In this document: one piece after another, positions 28,501 through 36,423 of the stretch | Numbering within the stretch: position 1 is the stretch's first letter | Layout of the letters: each line of letters starts with the position of its first letter | Source: Botryococcus braunii | Lineage: Eukaryota; Chlorophyta; Trebouxiophyceae | Direction of reading: 5' to 3' | DNA length: 64,000 bases | Assembly: GCA_002005505.1 (NCBI GenBank) | Contig: MVGU01000981.1 | Span: 196,443-260,442, forward strand | The notes under the pieces: generated by a model | What the model saw: the letters and a program-made list of their open reading frames with translations, nothing else | Database searches by the model: none | Told to the model about the DNA's origin: nothing | Position numbers and translations under genes: made by a program

Positions 28501-30719
28501 ATGATCAGAGAGTAGCAGCACGTGAGACTGCAGCTGAGGTCACTGTGGAACATGATGGAGATGTGAGTGATGGAGAGAATAGGAGAATGTCAGAGGCCAT
28601 TTGCCCAGGGGAAGCAACGGAAGCTCAGCCTAATGGACAGGACTTGGCCAGGCTGGAGGGCATGTCTGATCATGTAAGCGCTGAGAGTGAGGCAAGAGAG
28701 GTCAGTTTGGAGATTTCCAATCAGACACTTGATGGACAAAGGGAGTCTTCAGATGGCCAGGCTCTGCGTGCTTGTGAGGGACACACTGGGGAGTCACAGG
28801 TGTGTTGTGAGAGTACAAGCGTGGATGAGAGAGACACCACTGCAGGGTGTCGCACAGTGCCAGATTATGCTGCGCCTTTAAGTGATGAGTGCATTTGGGA
28901 CATGATGAGTGATGTAAGACCCAGATTGAGTGGAGCAGCATGTGAATCCTCCAAGGAGAGAAAGCTGCAGACACCTCCAGAGTGGGAGAGAGTCAGAGAG
29001 GTGTGTAACGCAGTAACCTCGAGCGAAAGAGTAGTGGAAGCACGTGCGTGTGAGCCTAGAGAGGATAGCCATGTTGTGCATGATCACAATCTGAATCCTG
29101 CAAAGGGTAAGATACCTGGGGTGAGGTGGTCCAAGGTGCCAATCCCTGGAAACCTCAGGGAGGCGCAAAGATCCCCTCAGTGGGAATTCTGGCGCCAGGC
29201 AATGCAAGAGGAGCAAGATTCTCTTGATGCGCACGAGGTGATGGAGTACGTTGAGAGACCCAGGGGACACAAGGTGATCCCTGTGCATTGGATCTTCTCT
29301 GTGAAGACTGATGCACATGGGAACGTGTTGAGATTTAAGGCTCGGCTTGTAGCCCAGGGCTGTAGACAGATTCCTGGAGTTGATGTAGATGAGGTCTTTG
29401 CACCCACCAGTAGCTATGGGTCCAGGAGGACTTTGCTAGCAACTGCTGCAGCAAAGAACATGGAAATTCACCAGGTGGATATAAAGACCGCCTTTTTGAA
29501 TGGTGAATTAGAGGAGGAGGTGTATGTGACACAGCCTCCTGGGTTTGATAATGGCAACCCCAACATTGTGTGCAGACTGCGTAAGGCCCTTTATGGCCTG
29601 AAGCAGGCTCCCAGGGCTTGGCACAAGACCCTGAATGAGAAGCTGCTGAGTATGGGATATGAAGTGTGTAAGAGCGATGCGGGAGTTTACATAAAGAGAC
29701 ACGAGGATGGGGAGCTGTCATACATGCTTGTGTATGTTGATGATCTTTTGATTGTGGCAATGGGTGCGGAAGAGATAGAATGGGTGAAAAAGGAGCTGTT
29801 GGCAAGCTTCAAGATTCATGACCTTGGTGAAGTCAAGGACTTCTTGGGCTGCCAGATCCTGAGAGATAGAGAGAATCGGTGCTTATCACTGAGCTGCGTG
29901 CCTAAGATTGATGCACTGTGTGAGAAGTTTGGGGTGAGTGCTGAGTCACGTACAGTCGATACTCCCATGAGTAAAGACTTTGTGATGTCTGGGATGCCGC
30001 AGGTTACAGTGGGTGAGACCAGCTTTGGGTCTGGGACTCCACTGCCTCCCGGGCATAGATATTGTGAGCTTGTTGGGTCTCTGTTGTATATTGCTAATAC
30101 AACTCGACCTGATATAGCTCAGGCTGTGGGTGTTCTGTCCCGTTACCGGAACGCTCCCACCACTGCCCACATGAATGAGGGCTTGAGGGTATTGAGGTAT
30201 CTTCAGTCTACTCGAGAGTGTGTCTTAGTGCTGGGAGGGAAAGGGCCTGTGTTAGAAGGTCATGTTGATGCAGATTATGCTGGCGATATTGACAGCAGGC
30301 ATTCTACCTCGGGATATGTGCTATCAGTGTTTGGCAGTGCTGTGGTCTGGGGTAGTAAGAAGCAACACTCAGTTGCTACCTCCACTGTGGAAGCAGAATT
30401 CATGGCAACCAGTCTGGCTATTAAGGAGCTTAACTGGCTGCGTGGGTTCATGGAGGAAATCGGAACTCCTCCTTGGTCAGTGAAGCTATACTGTGACAAT
30501 CAGGGGTGCATTGCTAACCTGAAAAACCCACTGTATAGCAAGTATACTAAGCACATTGCAGTGTGCTTCCACTTTGCACGTGAAGCTATTGCAAAGGGGC
30601 AGGTTACACTCTGCTATGTGGAGTCTGCAAGGAACAAGGCAGACATGCTGACAAAGCCTCTCGCTCGCCCTGCCTTCCAGATGCACAGGCGAGGGTTTGG
30701 ACTTGTGAAGATGACATAG
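25575..30719 (+). CDS. gag-pol: Copia-4 Gag-Pol polyprotein (intact)
   Basis: 1714 aa from ATG 25575 (the open frame starts two codons earlier at a TTG). Order: copia Gag (about 1-250); CCHC knuckle C-RY-C-NKLG-H-FERN-C (about 291); protease SFLVDSGATIHLVND (about 385); integrase zinc site LWHSRLGHPGEVNMRRL ... CANCHSSC (about 530) and core HLDTVGPIS, IRTDRGTEF, QQNGVAERMNR; hinge (about 830-1190) with a PCATTPCAINPCENS repeat and spaced Cys; RT (about 1233) with YVDDLLIV near 1388; RNase H DADYAGDIDSRHSTSGYV (about 1565). Copia order (IN before RT). No stop, frameshift or lost catalytic residue seen. Confidence 0.95.
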   Translation: MKTRSRQVIMKTRSKHTATESGSAGSGSSISASPSQPANSTAQSGEMCIAMTKTGGVVTTNVKCPVTLDREGVEFPLWDLAYVAACGLKRCKAAIEAPMPDTEENAAALLMLIESVPKAWGAKLAAMQVAANAYQWVRERFTGGADQEVTARWLELLHTSMGETETLEDYYNRKVALFHALKRNGHSIMEREAKLAIIKGLPEEAKETGMFSSSAGKDLEGLWEIISTTAKGLGFNDQVPRVTPVARAAITPAYSTTPGTASPQETQAGGQGGQASSTKVEGRDRRDNRRCRYCNKLGHFERNCLKKEADEKMQQNLQQVMAAMANLLPQFQNQASAAVARPPEGSGNGNNFFPGGYPPPSGMSAMISLNVLTPTRVMPEARSFLVDSGATIHLVNDLSLLHSPTLHRNPIPLHMATSDATGQIIATGSLCLSSAEQQPLWLHNVHCVPSATANLISVTAAIRDGASFVTDSVGSYTGMRGAQNWSCSVAQRNGLYFLQKVSPVRNPVSVFVNTARAPVAHDCRLRALWHSRLGHPGEVNMRRLQSEDLVLGIPVSLSPCANCHSSCEACIQGKHSRPPFGTSSRAATEPLERIHLDTVGPISPTAITGERFFVTIVDEATHYVIALAVKTKDAISSAVRDLLIFWQRQLNRSVKCIRTDRGTEFLNSTLKGFCTQEGIKFETSAAYTPQQNGVAERMNRTIKEKARTLMLHAAAKQSLWKEAVETACILYNMGPVTGRDKTPYEAFHGVKPDVSLLRTFGCLAHVHIPDHQRGVFESKTSPGLFTGYSSVSKAYRIYMGNGIWKESRDVTFLEHLRGADRVGLSTMSPVSPNAVQQPFALPFVQQEGQQSLGQLSFWDSDDPEPLCNREVNVQQSGPDSPCATTPCATTPCAINPCENSETSSVNVDGEPTSSELSHTQSGHSWSVLGHMENLARGGEETKSHMQRLNNVQECVRMEVGAMGVRGQDGLTRQQRYDQRVAARETAAEVTVEHDGDVSDGENRRMSEAICPGEATEAQPNGQDLARLEGMSDHVSAESEAREVSLEISNQTLDGQRESSDGQALRACEGHTGESQVCCESTSVDERDTTAGCRTVPDYAAPLSDECIWDMMSDVRPRLSGAACESSKERKLQTPPEWERVREVCNAVTSSERVVEARACEPREDSHVVHDHNLNPAKGKIPGVRWSKVPIPGNLREAQRSPQWEFWRQAMQEEQDSLDAHEVMEYVERPRGHKVIPVHWIFSVKTDAHGNVLRFKARLVAQGCRQIPGVDVDEVFAPTSSYGSRRTLLATAAAKNMEIHQVDIKTAFLNGELEEEVYVTQPPGFDNGNPNIVCRLRKALYGLKQAPRAWHKTLNEKLLSMGYEVCKSDAGVYIKRHEDGELSYMLVYVDDLLIVAMGAEEIEWVKKELLASFKIHDLGEVKDFLGCQILRDRENRCLSLSCVPKIDALCEKFGVSAESRTVDTPMSKDFVMSGMPQVTVGETSFGSGTPLPPGHRYCELVGSLLYIANTTRPDIAQAVGVLSRYRNAPTTAHMNEGLRVLRYLQSTRECVLVLGGKGPVLEGHVDADYAGDIDSRHSTSGYVLSVFGSAVVWGSKKQHSVATSTVEAEFMATSLAIKELNWLRGFMEEIGTPPWSVKLYCDNQGCIANLKNPLYSKYTKHIAVCFHFAREAIAKGQVTLCYVESARNKADMLTKPLARPAFQMHRRGFGLVKMT

Positions 30720-30735
30720 GTGACAGGGTGCTGTC

Positions 30736-30744
30736 AAGGGGAAG
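30736..30744 (+). other. Polypurine tract of Copia-4
   Basis: AAGGGGAAG against the 3' LTR, the same as in Copia-3 and Copia-5. Confidence 0.85.
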
Positions 30745-31623
30745 TGTTGAATGAATTGGTCAATACTGTACTTAGTGACATCCCCTGTCACATGCCATCA
30801 ACAGCAGTGTAAACTATAGCCTTTATAGCCCTTTATGAACGGTATAGATCATACTCGTACCTCAATGACATAACACGTGACTTGTACGATATGCGTTCTC
30901 AATAGACATTACGTATGGTAGTACTTTAGGATCCCTGCAGTCCGAGCCATCCCTGGGCAGCCCAGGAACGGCTCGGTACTTGTCCGAAGCATGTTGGTAT
31001 CCTTGACCAACCTCTACTGTTGGAGAGTGCTGTGTGCTGTTCCTGGAAACGTTGTAGCGTGGACGGTTTTTCCCACAGGCTACGAACTGACGCTGCCGTC
31101 GTGCCATCACTGCAGGTGTGTTTAGGATTCTCAAAGTCGTTCCAGATACGATTGTGCTCAAACATTCAGACCAGTTAGATATTACTGCTGTGTGCATTGA
31201 TGAGAGTGCATGACGAGAGCGCACTGAATGTTTGACCTCATTGAGACTTATGTTGACGTCCACCGTTGTGGCGGTAAGATAGTTTCACTGTACAAACATC
31301 ACAAAGAGACCTTGCTGAGTTACTGATGAACTATTATTGTATTCTAGTGACGTAAAGTAGACATCGCAAGGCCTCTTTGGTGCTGAACTCTGCTATCAGG
31401 CAAGGCGTAGTGTTACGTGGTCTTTAGCAAGAGTGAGAGCAGTTAACATCATTTGTAAGACTTGTCCGAAGCATGTTGGTATCCTTGACCAACCTCTACT
31501 GTTGGAGAGTGCTGTGTGCTGTTCCTGGAAACGTTGTAGCGTGGACGGTTTTTCCCACAGGCTACGAACTGACGCTGCCGTCGTGCCATCACTGCAGGTG
31601 ACGCCGCAAGCAGAAATGCTTGA
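30745..31623 (+). repeat. 3' LTR of Copia-4
   Basis: 879 bp, partner of 24388-25266. Blocks at 30978-31115 and 31460-31597, with the same putative intron between them. Confidence 0.93.
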
Positions 31624-31628
31624 AAGGC

Positions 31629-32930
31629 CTCACTGAAGAGTATGAGGTAGATAGGCGTTTACAGCTGTCTGTGTGCAACAACTATCCAAATGTGCACCAA
31701 CTCCAGCATGTTCTTGAGTTAACATATATGGACCTTCAAGCAAAGAAGCCATATAATCCTCCAAACACCTCAAACCCCAAACCTTATAGGAATCAAGGTG
31801 GGGGTGGTCAGCCTGCATGCAGGCAAGGTGGTTCAGGTGGGGCTGGTCCAGGTGCTCACCAGGCAGAAGTGCCTAAAAATACTAACCGTGAAAATTCAGG
31901 GACAGGGCAACTTGCGTTTCAACAGCAGGGAAGGCCTGTACTAATTTGCCAGTACTGCAGGAATCCAGGACACACCAAGTCAACGTGTCCTAAGCTTGCA
32001 GCACAGGAGAGGAGGGCACAAACTAATTGTGTACAAAGGGATACAGTAATTTCCCAACCTTCTCTACCTGCTTGGCTTATAGATTCAGGGTCAACTGATC
32101 ACATTTCTCCTTCAAGTGACAATATGATAAATTATGTCAAGTTTGATGTGCCACAACGTCTGATTGTGGCAAATGGCAAGTCAGAGGAAATTATAGGAGA
32201 AGGTTCCATGCAAGTGTTCCTCGAGTCTGGCAGTTCCTTGTTCCTGCACAATGTCAAGCATGTTCCCTCTAGCAAGAAGTATCTTCTATCCGTGGGCAAA
32301 GCTTAATTAGATGGTATCAATGTCAATATTATGGGTATCGAGTGTTACCTTACAGATTCTAATGGGTACCATTTGGGAAATGCTGAGCATGCTTTCCCTT
32401 ATCAGTGGCTGGTGGACTTAGCTCTACCAGACAAGCATGTTTCTTTTCATCCAGAAACTAAGTTTGTGGAGGCATGCAATGTTCAGGTGCTTCACAGGGA
32501 TGTAGACCTGTGGCATCAGAGGCTGGGGCACTTGTCTCCAGCCTATATGGTAAGAATGATGAAGGGAAAAATGGTCAAGGGAATGAAACTCCCCTCTTCT
32601 GATTTCTCCAGTTCTATTGGTACAAAAGGTGTCTGCAGTGCCTGCTTGCATGGGAAACAAACTGTGCAATCTTTTAAACCAACAGGCACTGCTTGCACTA
32701 GTAAACTAGAGGTTGTGCATATGGACCTTATGGGTCCAGTCTCACCAGAAACTTATGATGATGAGAAGTATGCACTTAATGTATTAGATGAATTTTCTGA
32801 GATGTCAGCAACCATTCTACTCAAGTCAGAAGCAGATGCATCAAGAGAGGCAGTTAATTTATTGACTGAGTGGCAGACCCAGCACGAGTGCAAGGTTAAG
32901 TTTATCAGGACCGACAATGGTACTGAGTTT
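31629..32930 (+). pseudogene. gag-pol: Copia-H gag end, protease and integrase start
   Basis: Continues Copia-H after Copia-4. Gly/Gln-rich linker; CCHC knuckle C-QY-C-RNPG-H-TKST-C; protease AWLIDSGSTDHIS; an in-frame TAA at 32304-32306, after which the same frame resumes; integrase zinc site (LWHQRLGHLSPAYM ... CSACLHGK) and first core motifs HMDLMGPVS and IRTDNGTEF. Cut by Copia-5 at 32931 and resuming at 55325. The single stop is the only coding lesion seen. Confidence 0.88.
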
Positions 32931-33132
32931 TGTTATAATAGTGAAAGAACAATTAGTGACTTTCCCTCAGAAGAGTAATAGTGGCCAGGCTTCTCTGAAG
33001 CAATCATTGTGAACAATCTCAGAGGTTGAGTAATGGATGGCAGAACTCTAGAGTTCTGCCATAATTGATCTAGACTGATTCCACTTAGGAGAAAGAGAGT
33101 AATGCAATTTGACACGTTCTTGCTAGAAAGGA

Positions 33133-33138
33133 TATAAG
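33133..33138 (+). promoter_or_regulatory. TATA box in Copia-5 5' LTR
   Basis: GGATATAAGC; TATAAG starts 28 bp upstream of the block start ACTTG at 33161, the likely transcription start. Confidence 0.7.
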
Positions 33139-33360
33139 CAGCCGGCATGAAGGGCTCGGCACTTGTTTGGGACTGAAAGAGCACTCCGGGTGCTTATCTC
33201 TGATCAGTTGCCACAAGTGTCAACACATAGTCGGGCTCTGCTTGCTCTCCTACACACAGCAAGAGACCCGACCGAGCTTAACACCCTTCGTGCCGGGACA
33301 TACAGGTAAAGTGCTGCATCTTAGTGTGACTTGTATGAACAATTGATTAGGAAGAGGTCT

Positions 33361-33849
33361 TGTAGTGAGGTGACGCGTGCGGTGCCGCGTCTGCGTACCT
33401 CATGCGGCTCGCCTTTCGAATTCTGTGCAGGTCTTTCGAATTACGTGCACGCCTGCATGTGTGCGCATGTGTCTTCACGCACGTCGTACTACGAGAGGCT
33501 TCACAATATAGGATGTTCATGAAATGTCCAAAAGGATGCCCTCTCGTCATCCTTCTCGTGGTGCTCGCGAGAGCATCTTATAGAAGGGCGATGTAGCCGG
33601 GTTCACCACAAGTTGGACTCACACTTCGAGAGACACACTTATCTTTGGGGCCTGGATATATCTGTTGCATATTATATTGTATTGGCGTTGGCCATATTGT
33701 TTATTGGAGACTCGGAATCGCCTGCGTGAGGAGGAGCTGCGTATTGTAAGAGGAATCGGCGTCACGTTTACTGTCTCGCGGTGTCACCCCTTCCTTAAAC
33801 CCTAGTATCTCTTATTATTAAACTTGCATACACGTCTCCCTTTGTTTCA
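33361..33849 (+). repeat. 5' LTR of Gypsy-3
   Basis: 489 bp, TGTAGTGAGG...TTTGTTTCA, partner of 35034-35522. Confidence 0.93.
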
Positions 33850-33851
33850 TT

Positions 33852-33863
33852 TGGTATCGGCGA
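33852..33863 (+). other. Primer-binding site of Gypsy-3
   Basis: TGGTATCGGCGA, 2 nt past the LTR. Confidence 0.85.
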
Positions 33864-33884
33864 TTAGGGTTTAGGGTGGACGTG

Positions 33885-34141
33885 GAATTTTGGAAGCATT
33901 GCATGACCCGCCTCATGTTGGCCACACTGGAGTAACTCGCATGTATGAGCTTCTCACAAGGGAATGGTATTGGCCTGGAATGTATGAGGATGTCAAAGCC
34001 TATGTTGCTCATTGTGACTCTTGCCAGCGGGTCAAGGCTCGGAATACTTTGCCTGCTGGTCTTCTTCACCCTTTACAAATACCAGTCAGGAAGTGGCAAA
34101 GTGTGTCTATGGACTTTATTACCAACCTCAAGTGGAAATGA
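33885..34141 (+). pseudogene. Gypsy-3 integrase zinc-domain fragment
   Basis: The leader joins directly to LEALHDPPHVGH ... YCPG-like integrase N-terminus (HHCC: H-x4-H, CDSC) and ends in MDFITNL. It closely matches 52420-52660 of Gypsy-2. Everything from gag to RNase H has been deleted between the leader and this piece. No credible start. Confidence 0.85.
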
Positions 34142-34257
34142 TGCTATTTGATTTGTCGTGGATAGGCTTAACAAGTGTGCTCATTTTGCTGCTACAACAA
34201 TGAATGCTGATGCTTATACTCTAGCACAATTGTTAAGGACATGGGTGTGGATGTATC

Positions 34258-34509
34258 GTGGATCCCGGGTGTGGTGGCATTGTGGACCACAAGCCACTCA
34301 TGGACGACCGCGGCCGCACTCTCTACGACCCGGATGGAACCCCGCATATGCAATACCTTGTGCGATGGAAAGGTTACACGCCCGACGACGATACGTGGGA
34401 ACCACTCACGAATTTTACGCGCTGCCGCCAGCAAGTGGAGCAGTACAGAGGGAGTCACGGGTTGCCTCCATTGCCTCCCAGGGGCACAATCCCTCGGATT
34501 CGCCCTTAG
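34258..34509 (+). pseudogene. Gypsy-3 C-terminal chromodomain fragment
   Basis: About 80 codons matching the Gypsy-2 C-terminus (DHKPLMDDRGRTLYDPDG, then YLVRWKGYTPDDDTWEPL). The integrase core between this and the upstream fragment is deleted. Ends in a normal stop. Confidence 0.85.
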
Positions 34510-35020
34510 GCCCCGTCGACCGGTTGGCCCTCCTTGGAGGGGTCTCTCTGTATGGCCATATGGACTGTGGATAGGCTAGGGTAAGGCTGCCTTACCCGGT
34601 AGGGTGGACCATGGGTCCCTTACCTGGATAGATCATTGTGCACATTAGGCTCGACATGGCCGCTTCACTTCATTGCCACTGGACACGGAACTTTGGACTC
34701 TGGAACTTTGGACTCGAACTTGGTTTGAACCTCACTTGAACTTTGCCTTATGGACTTGTGGACTTCTCGACTTATGAACTTCTAGACTTTTGGCTCTACG
34801 TGGACTTAGCTGTTTCCTCCGTTTCGTCTTTTGTCATGTTTGTCATGAATGATACTTATTCTTATTTCTATATGGTGGGGACCCCGATACGCAGCGATCG
34901 GCTGGGGTCTGGCAACACGGGAGGCGGGTTGCCCGTAGGTAGTATTCTGAGTCTCCGCATGTTGGAAGGTCTTTTGTTGTTTTGTTGCGCTCTGCCTTCT
35001 GCGCGGGGACGCACAGGAAT
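34510..35020 (+). other. Gypsy-3 3' untranslated region
   Basis: About 510 bp. Degenerate GGACTT/GAACTT repeats at about 34680-34810, then the conserved motif. No gene. Confidence 0.7.
34874..34922 (+). other. Conserved 3' motif in Gypsy-3
   Basis: GGTGGGGACCCCGATACGC, then CGGCTGGGGTCTGGCAACAC and GGGAG. Nearly the same as in Gypsy-2. Confidence 0.7.
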
Positions 35021-35033
35021 AGGGGGGGGAGTA
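35021..35033 (+). other. Polypurine tract of Gypsy-3
   Basis: AGGGGGGGGAGTA before the 3' LTR. Confidence 0.85.
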
Positions 35034-35522
35034 TGTAGTGAGGTGACGCGTGCGGTGCCGCGTCTGCGTACCTCATGCGGCTCGCCTTTCGAATTCTGTG
35101 CAGGTCTTTCGAATTACGTGCACGCCTGCATGTGTGCGCATGTGTCTTCACGCACGTCGTACTACGAGAGGCTTCACAATATAGGATGTTCATGAAATGT
35201 CCAAAAGGATGCCCTCTCGTCATCCTTCTCGTGGTGCTCGCGAGAGCATCTTATAGAAGGGCGATGTAGCCGGGTTCACCACAAGTTGGACTCACACTTC
35301 GAGAGACACACTTATCTTTGGGGCCTGGATATATCTGTTGCATGTTATATTGTATTGGCGTTGGCCATATTGTTTATTGGAGACTCGGAATCGCCTGCGT
35401 GAGGAGGAGCTGCGTATTGTAAGAGGAATCGGCGTCACGTTTACTGTCTCGCGGTGTCACCCCTTCCTTAAACCCTAGTATCTCTTATTATTAAACTTGC
35501 ATACACGTCTCCCTTTGTTTCA
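35034..35522 (+). repeat. 3' LTR of Gypsy-3
   Basis: 489 bp, followed by ggtct. Confidence 0.93.
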
Positions 35523-35825
35523 GGTCTAGATAAGAGTATTAGAGTGTTGCTAATGCTTGGCTCATCGAACAATGGTAATGCGGACTATCTGTCGATGCGT
35601 AGAAGAGGTAGTTTGAATTCCTTGGCGTTGAGAGAGAGCAAGAAGTAATGTAATGACTTGTTTGGGACTGAAAGAGCACTCCGGGTGCTTATCTCTGATC
35701 AGTTGCCACAAGTGTCAACACATAGTCGGGCTCTGCTTGCTCTCCTACACACAGCAAGAGACCCGACCGAGCTTAACACCCTTCGTGCCGGGACATACAG
35801 GGAACATTACGCCCAGATTTGTACA

Positions 35826-35839
35826 GGTTATGGGCCCAC
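35826..35839 (+). other. Primer-binding site of Copia-5 (half initiator tRNA-Met)
   Basis: GGTTATGGGCCCAC directly after LTR end TTTGTACA. Confidence 0.85.
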
Positions 35840-35882
35840 CAACTCTTGAGCTGGGCAACTGAATGTATGTTCCGAGCCTACG

Positions 35883-36407
35883 ATGGGACGAACGAAGCAG
35901 AGCGGAAGGATGTCGACCGGCGGTAAAAGACCTTTTATACCCCCACCTGCTTCACCACCTACATACGATAGCCTGAGGCGAGCTGGAGGAGATACGGGAC
36001 CGAGAACACCAGAAGAACGAGCATTCCTGGTGAAGGATTTTGTCAGCCGCGCGTACGGACTGGGTAAAGTCGAACAGCCTCAGTGGTTCAGACGACGATT
36101 CTCTGCATACCCAGCCTACAAAGTAACTGCGTGGGAGTGTTCATTCATCAACGCGGATCCAGGCTTCGTCACGCGAGCATTATTTGAACGGCATCTACAA
36201 CAGATCGGAGGACCCAGCAAACCCGAATACTGGGAAGAAAGGGCAGCCTACACAGCAGTGGAGTGTGCTCTCGCCACTCTTGACGAGGACTTCCTACTTT
36301 CCCTTTTGGGCAGCAGAAAAGGATTCAGCCCAGAGGAGTGGTGCACGGACCCAGATAACGGAGACGAAGACGGGGACTCGCAGCGTTCAGAACCTAACGA
36401 AGACTGA
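35883..36407 (+). CDS. ORF0 of Copia-5, conserved upstream protein of unknown function
   Basis: 174 aa, intact. Basic start (MGRTKQSGRMSTGGKRP), Pro-rich segment, the conserved core TPEERAFLVKDFV then QPQWFRRRFSAYPAYKVTAW and SFINADPGFVTRALFERHL, an alanine-rich helix AAYTAVECALATL, and an acidic tail DPDNGDEDGD. About the same length as its Copia-3 homologue, and the two share MSTGG near the start. It lies 43 nt after the PBS and 16 nt before the Gag ATG, in another frame, so Gag-Pol needs reinitiation or leaky scanning. No recognisable fold, Cys cluster or membrane segment. Unlike Rider or SIRE accessory genes it is upstream, not downstream, of pol. Confidence 0.85.
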   Translation: MGRTKQSGRMSTGGKRPFIPPPASPPTYDSLRRAGGDTGPRTPEERAFLVKDFVSRAYGLGKVEQPQWFRRRFSAYPAYKVTAWECSFINADPGFVTRALFERHLQQIGGPSKPEYWEERAAYTAVECALATLDEDFLLSLLGSRKGFSPEEWCTDPDNGDEDGDSQRSEPNED

Positions 36408-36423
36408 GTGACATTCGAGCAAC

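Larger units (their letters stand above)
24388..31623 (+). mobile_element. Copia-4, intact young Ty1/copia element
   Basis: 7236 bp, two 879 bp LTRs in which I see no difference by eye, target duplication aaggc (24383-24387 and 31624-31628), half-tRNA PBS, one uninterrupted 1714-codon gag-pol, and PPT. Inserted in Copia-H Gag. The most likely autonomous, recently active element here. No ORF0. LTR ends are TG...GA rather than TG...CA. Confidence 0.95.
33361..35522 (+). mobile_element. Gypsy-3, internally deleted chromovirus derivative
   Basis: 2162 bp, 489 bp LTRs with one difference noticed (near 33671 against 35344), target duplication ggtct (33356-33360 and 35523-35527). PBS, PPT and the conserved 3' motif are kept. 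Gag, PR, RT and RNase H are gone; only integrase N-terminus and chromodomain fragments remain. Near-identical LTRs mean it moved recently as a deleted copy, presumably helped by a Gypsy-2-like element. Confidence 0.93.
33161..35800 (+). repeat. Copia-5 5' LTR exon-like block duplicated around a putative intron (Gypsy-3 inside)
   Basis: Copy 1 is 33161-33305 and copy 2 is 35656-35800, 145 bp each, starting ACTTGTTTGGGACTG and ending GGGACATACAG. Copy 1 is followed by GTAAAGTGC, copy 2 by GGAACATTACG. Intron 33306-35800, 328 bp without Gypsy-3. Confidence 0.75.
32931..35825 (+). repeat. 5' LTR of Copia-5 (split by Gypsy-3)
   Basis: LTR parts 32931-33360 (430 bp) and 35528-35825 (298 bp), 728 bp in total, TGTTATAATAG...TTTGTACA. 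Gypsy-3 lies in the putative LTR intron, about 55 bp past the donor. Confidence 0.92.

Noticed and set aside
33331..33522. Small ORFs in the Gypsy-3 LTR (also at 35075-35269)
   Set aside because: LTR sequence without coding features; they overlap in several frames.
34158..34579. 138-codon and 112-codon ORFs across the Gypsy-3 deletion junction
   Set aside because: They are shifted frames over the chromodomain fragment at 34258-34509, which alone matches Gypsy-2.
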